Source: JAWLGW01 sp964569055 (GTDB lineage: Bacteria; Planctomycetota; J058). Taken from it: 31,230 nt of DNA. The stretch spans positions 1 through 31,230 of the forward strand of contig CAZMSZ010000042.1 of NCBI GenBank assembly GCA_964569055.1, in the 5' to 3' direction. The notes beneath the pieces are model-generated. The model was not told the origin of the DNA. It was given only the letters and a program-made list of their open reading frames with translations, and did no database searches. Numbering within the stretch: the first letter of the stretch is position 1; each line of letters starts with the position of its first letter. Position numbers and translations under genes: made by a program. This document shows positions 30,906 through 31,230 of the stretch, in pieces.

Positions 30906-31154
30906 GTGGGCCGGGAGCGCGGACGCGTAGAGATCGGCGTGCCCTGCGGCCTGGTCGTCGGGCTGGGCGGGGTGGGAGTCGCAGCCGGCGTGACCGGCGC
31001 GCTGCCGCACACCTGGCCCTGGTGGGGCCAGCTGCTGGCGCTGGTCGCGATCCTGCTCGCCTTCGGCGCGGGCCTCGCGCTCGACGGCGCGAGCGAGTGG
31101 CCGCGCGTGGAGGAGGGGCGCCCCGAGGAGGACGGCAGCGGTCCGAGTCCGTAG
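30906..31154 (+). CDS. Small two-helix membrane protein
   Basis: An 82-residue protein. Two hydrophobic segments, LVVGLGGVGVAAGVTGAL (about 14-32) and GQLLALVAILLAFGAGLAL (about 42-60), are joined by a Pro/Trp loop (PHTWPWWG) and followed by an acidic tail. It starts at GTG 30906, 10 nt after the DUF4157 protein stop, so it is probably cotranscribed. I do not recognise a family. By position it could be an immunity protein or membrane partner of the upstream toxin-like protein; that is inference, and the short length keeps confidence moderate. Confidence 0.5.
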   Translation: MGRERGRVEIGVPCGLVVGLGGVGVAAGVTGALPHTWPWWGQLLALVAILLAFGAGLALDGASEWPRVEEGRPEEDGSGPSP

Positions 31155-31230
31155 TCGGGATCGGGACCGGATTCGGTGCTCGTGCTCGTGCTCGTCTGAC
31201 GATTCCACACACTTCGTGCCCGTGCCCGTG
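31155..31230. repeat. Simple hexamer-phased sequence at window end
   Basis: After the last gene come degenerate CGGGAT/CGGGAC/CGGATT hexamers (the complement of CCGATY, like the tract near 2801), then GTGCTC three times in tandem, and GTGCCC twice at the edge. No coding signal. The array may continue beyond the window. Confidence 0.6.

Noticed and set aside
27635..31210. 1191-codon minus-strand reading frame
   Set aside because: Antisense shadow of the triple-DUF4157 gene.
1..31230. tRNA, rRNA, insertion sequences, integrase or attachment sites
   Set aside because: None recognised on either strand by inspection.

Overview
This is a very GC-rich window (coding third positions almost all G or C) from a Gram-negative bacterium. 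Outer-membrane and periplasmic proteins are present, starts are often GTG, and genes are packed with GTGA/ATGA overlaps. The gene content (DUF4157 proteins, a calpain-like protease, Cys-rich metal-efflux adaptors, a FadL-type porin) best fits Myxococcota or a relative. That placement is inference; no marker gene is present. It is a draft scaffold with two 100-N gaps (2872-2971 and 8785-8884).

Layout. (1) 2-2124: hotdog thioesterase and a thiamine-diphosphate enzyme resembling animal ILVBL/HACL2, overlapping by 4 nt. (2) 2125-3188: 1.06 kb without genes. It holds a ten-copy tandem array of 51-71 bp units, a 34-bp duplication, a hexamer tract with an assembly gap, and a leader whose hairpins can mask the ribosome-binding site of the next gene. 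(3) 3189-6395: three tightly spaced genes, each a familiar fold with a missing hallmark: an acyl-CoA dehydrogenase-like flavoprotein without the catalytic Glu, a PhnD-like binding protein without a signal peptide, and a TusA-like domain without its Cys fused to a diiron ferritin-like domain. A FadL-type porin (6521-8020) follows. (4) 8230-20242: a heavy-metal efflux island with one outer-membrane factor, two adaptor/RND pump pairs and three small Cys-rich exported proteins. The first adaptor is His-rich; the second carries six Cys/His repeats that recur in the terminal lipoprotein. (5) 27404 down to 20694 on the minus strand: a compact six-gene unit (calpain-like protease, beta-helix protein, zinc-ribbon protein with a RamC-type lyase-like domain, unknown protein, PAS histidine kinase, STAS protein), followed by a doubtful small ORF. 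(6) 27596-31154 on the plus strand, divergent from unit 5: a 1099-residue protein with three DUF4157 (HExxH) modules around a pretoxin-like hydrophobic segment and a possible ADP-ribosyltransferase-like domain, followed by a small two-helix membrane protein.

How they may work together. The first metabolic block plus the porin suggests uptake and oxidation or cleavage of a hydrophobic or acyl compound, but the substrate is unknown. The efflux island looks like two pumps with different metal-ligand chemistry (His versus Cys) that share one outer-membrane channel. The divergent blocks 5 and 6 look like a toxin/effector locus: DUF4157 and calpain-like proteases are known from polymorphic-toxin and contractile-injection settings, but no injection-system structural gene is visible here, so delivery is open.
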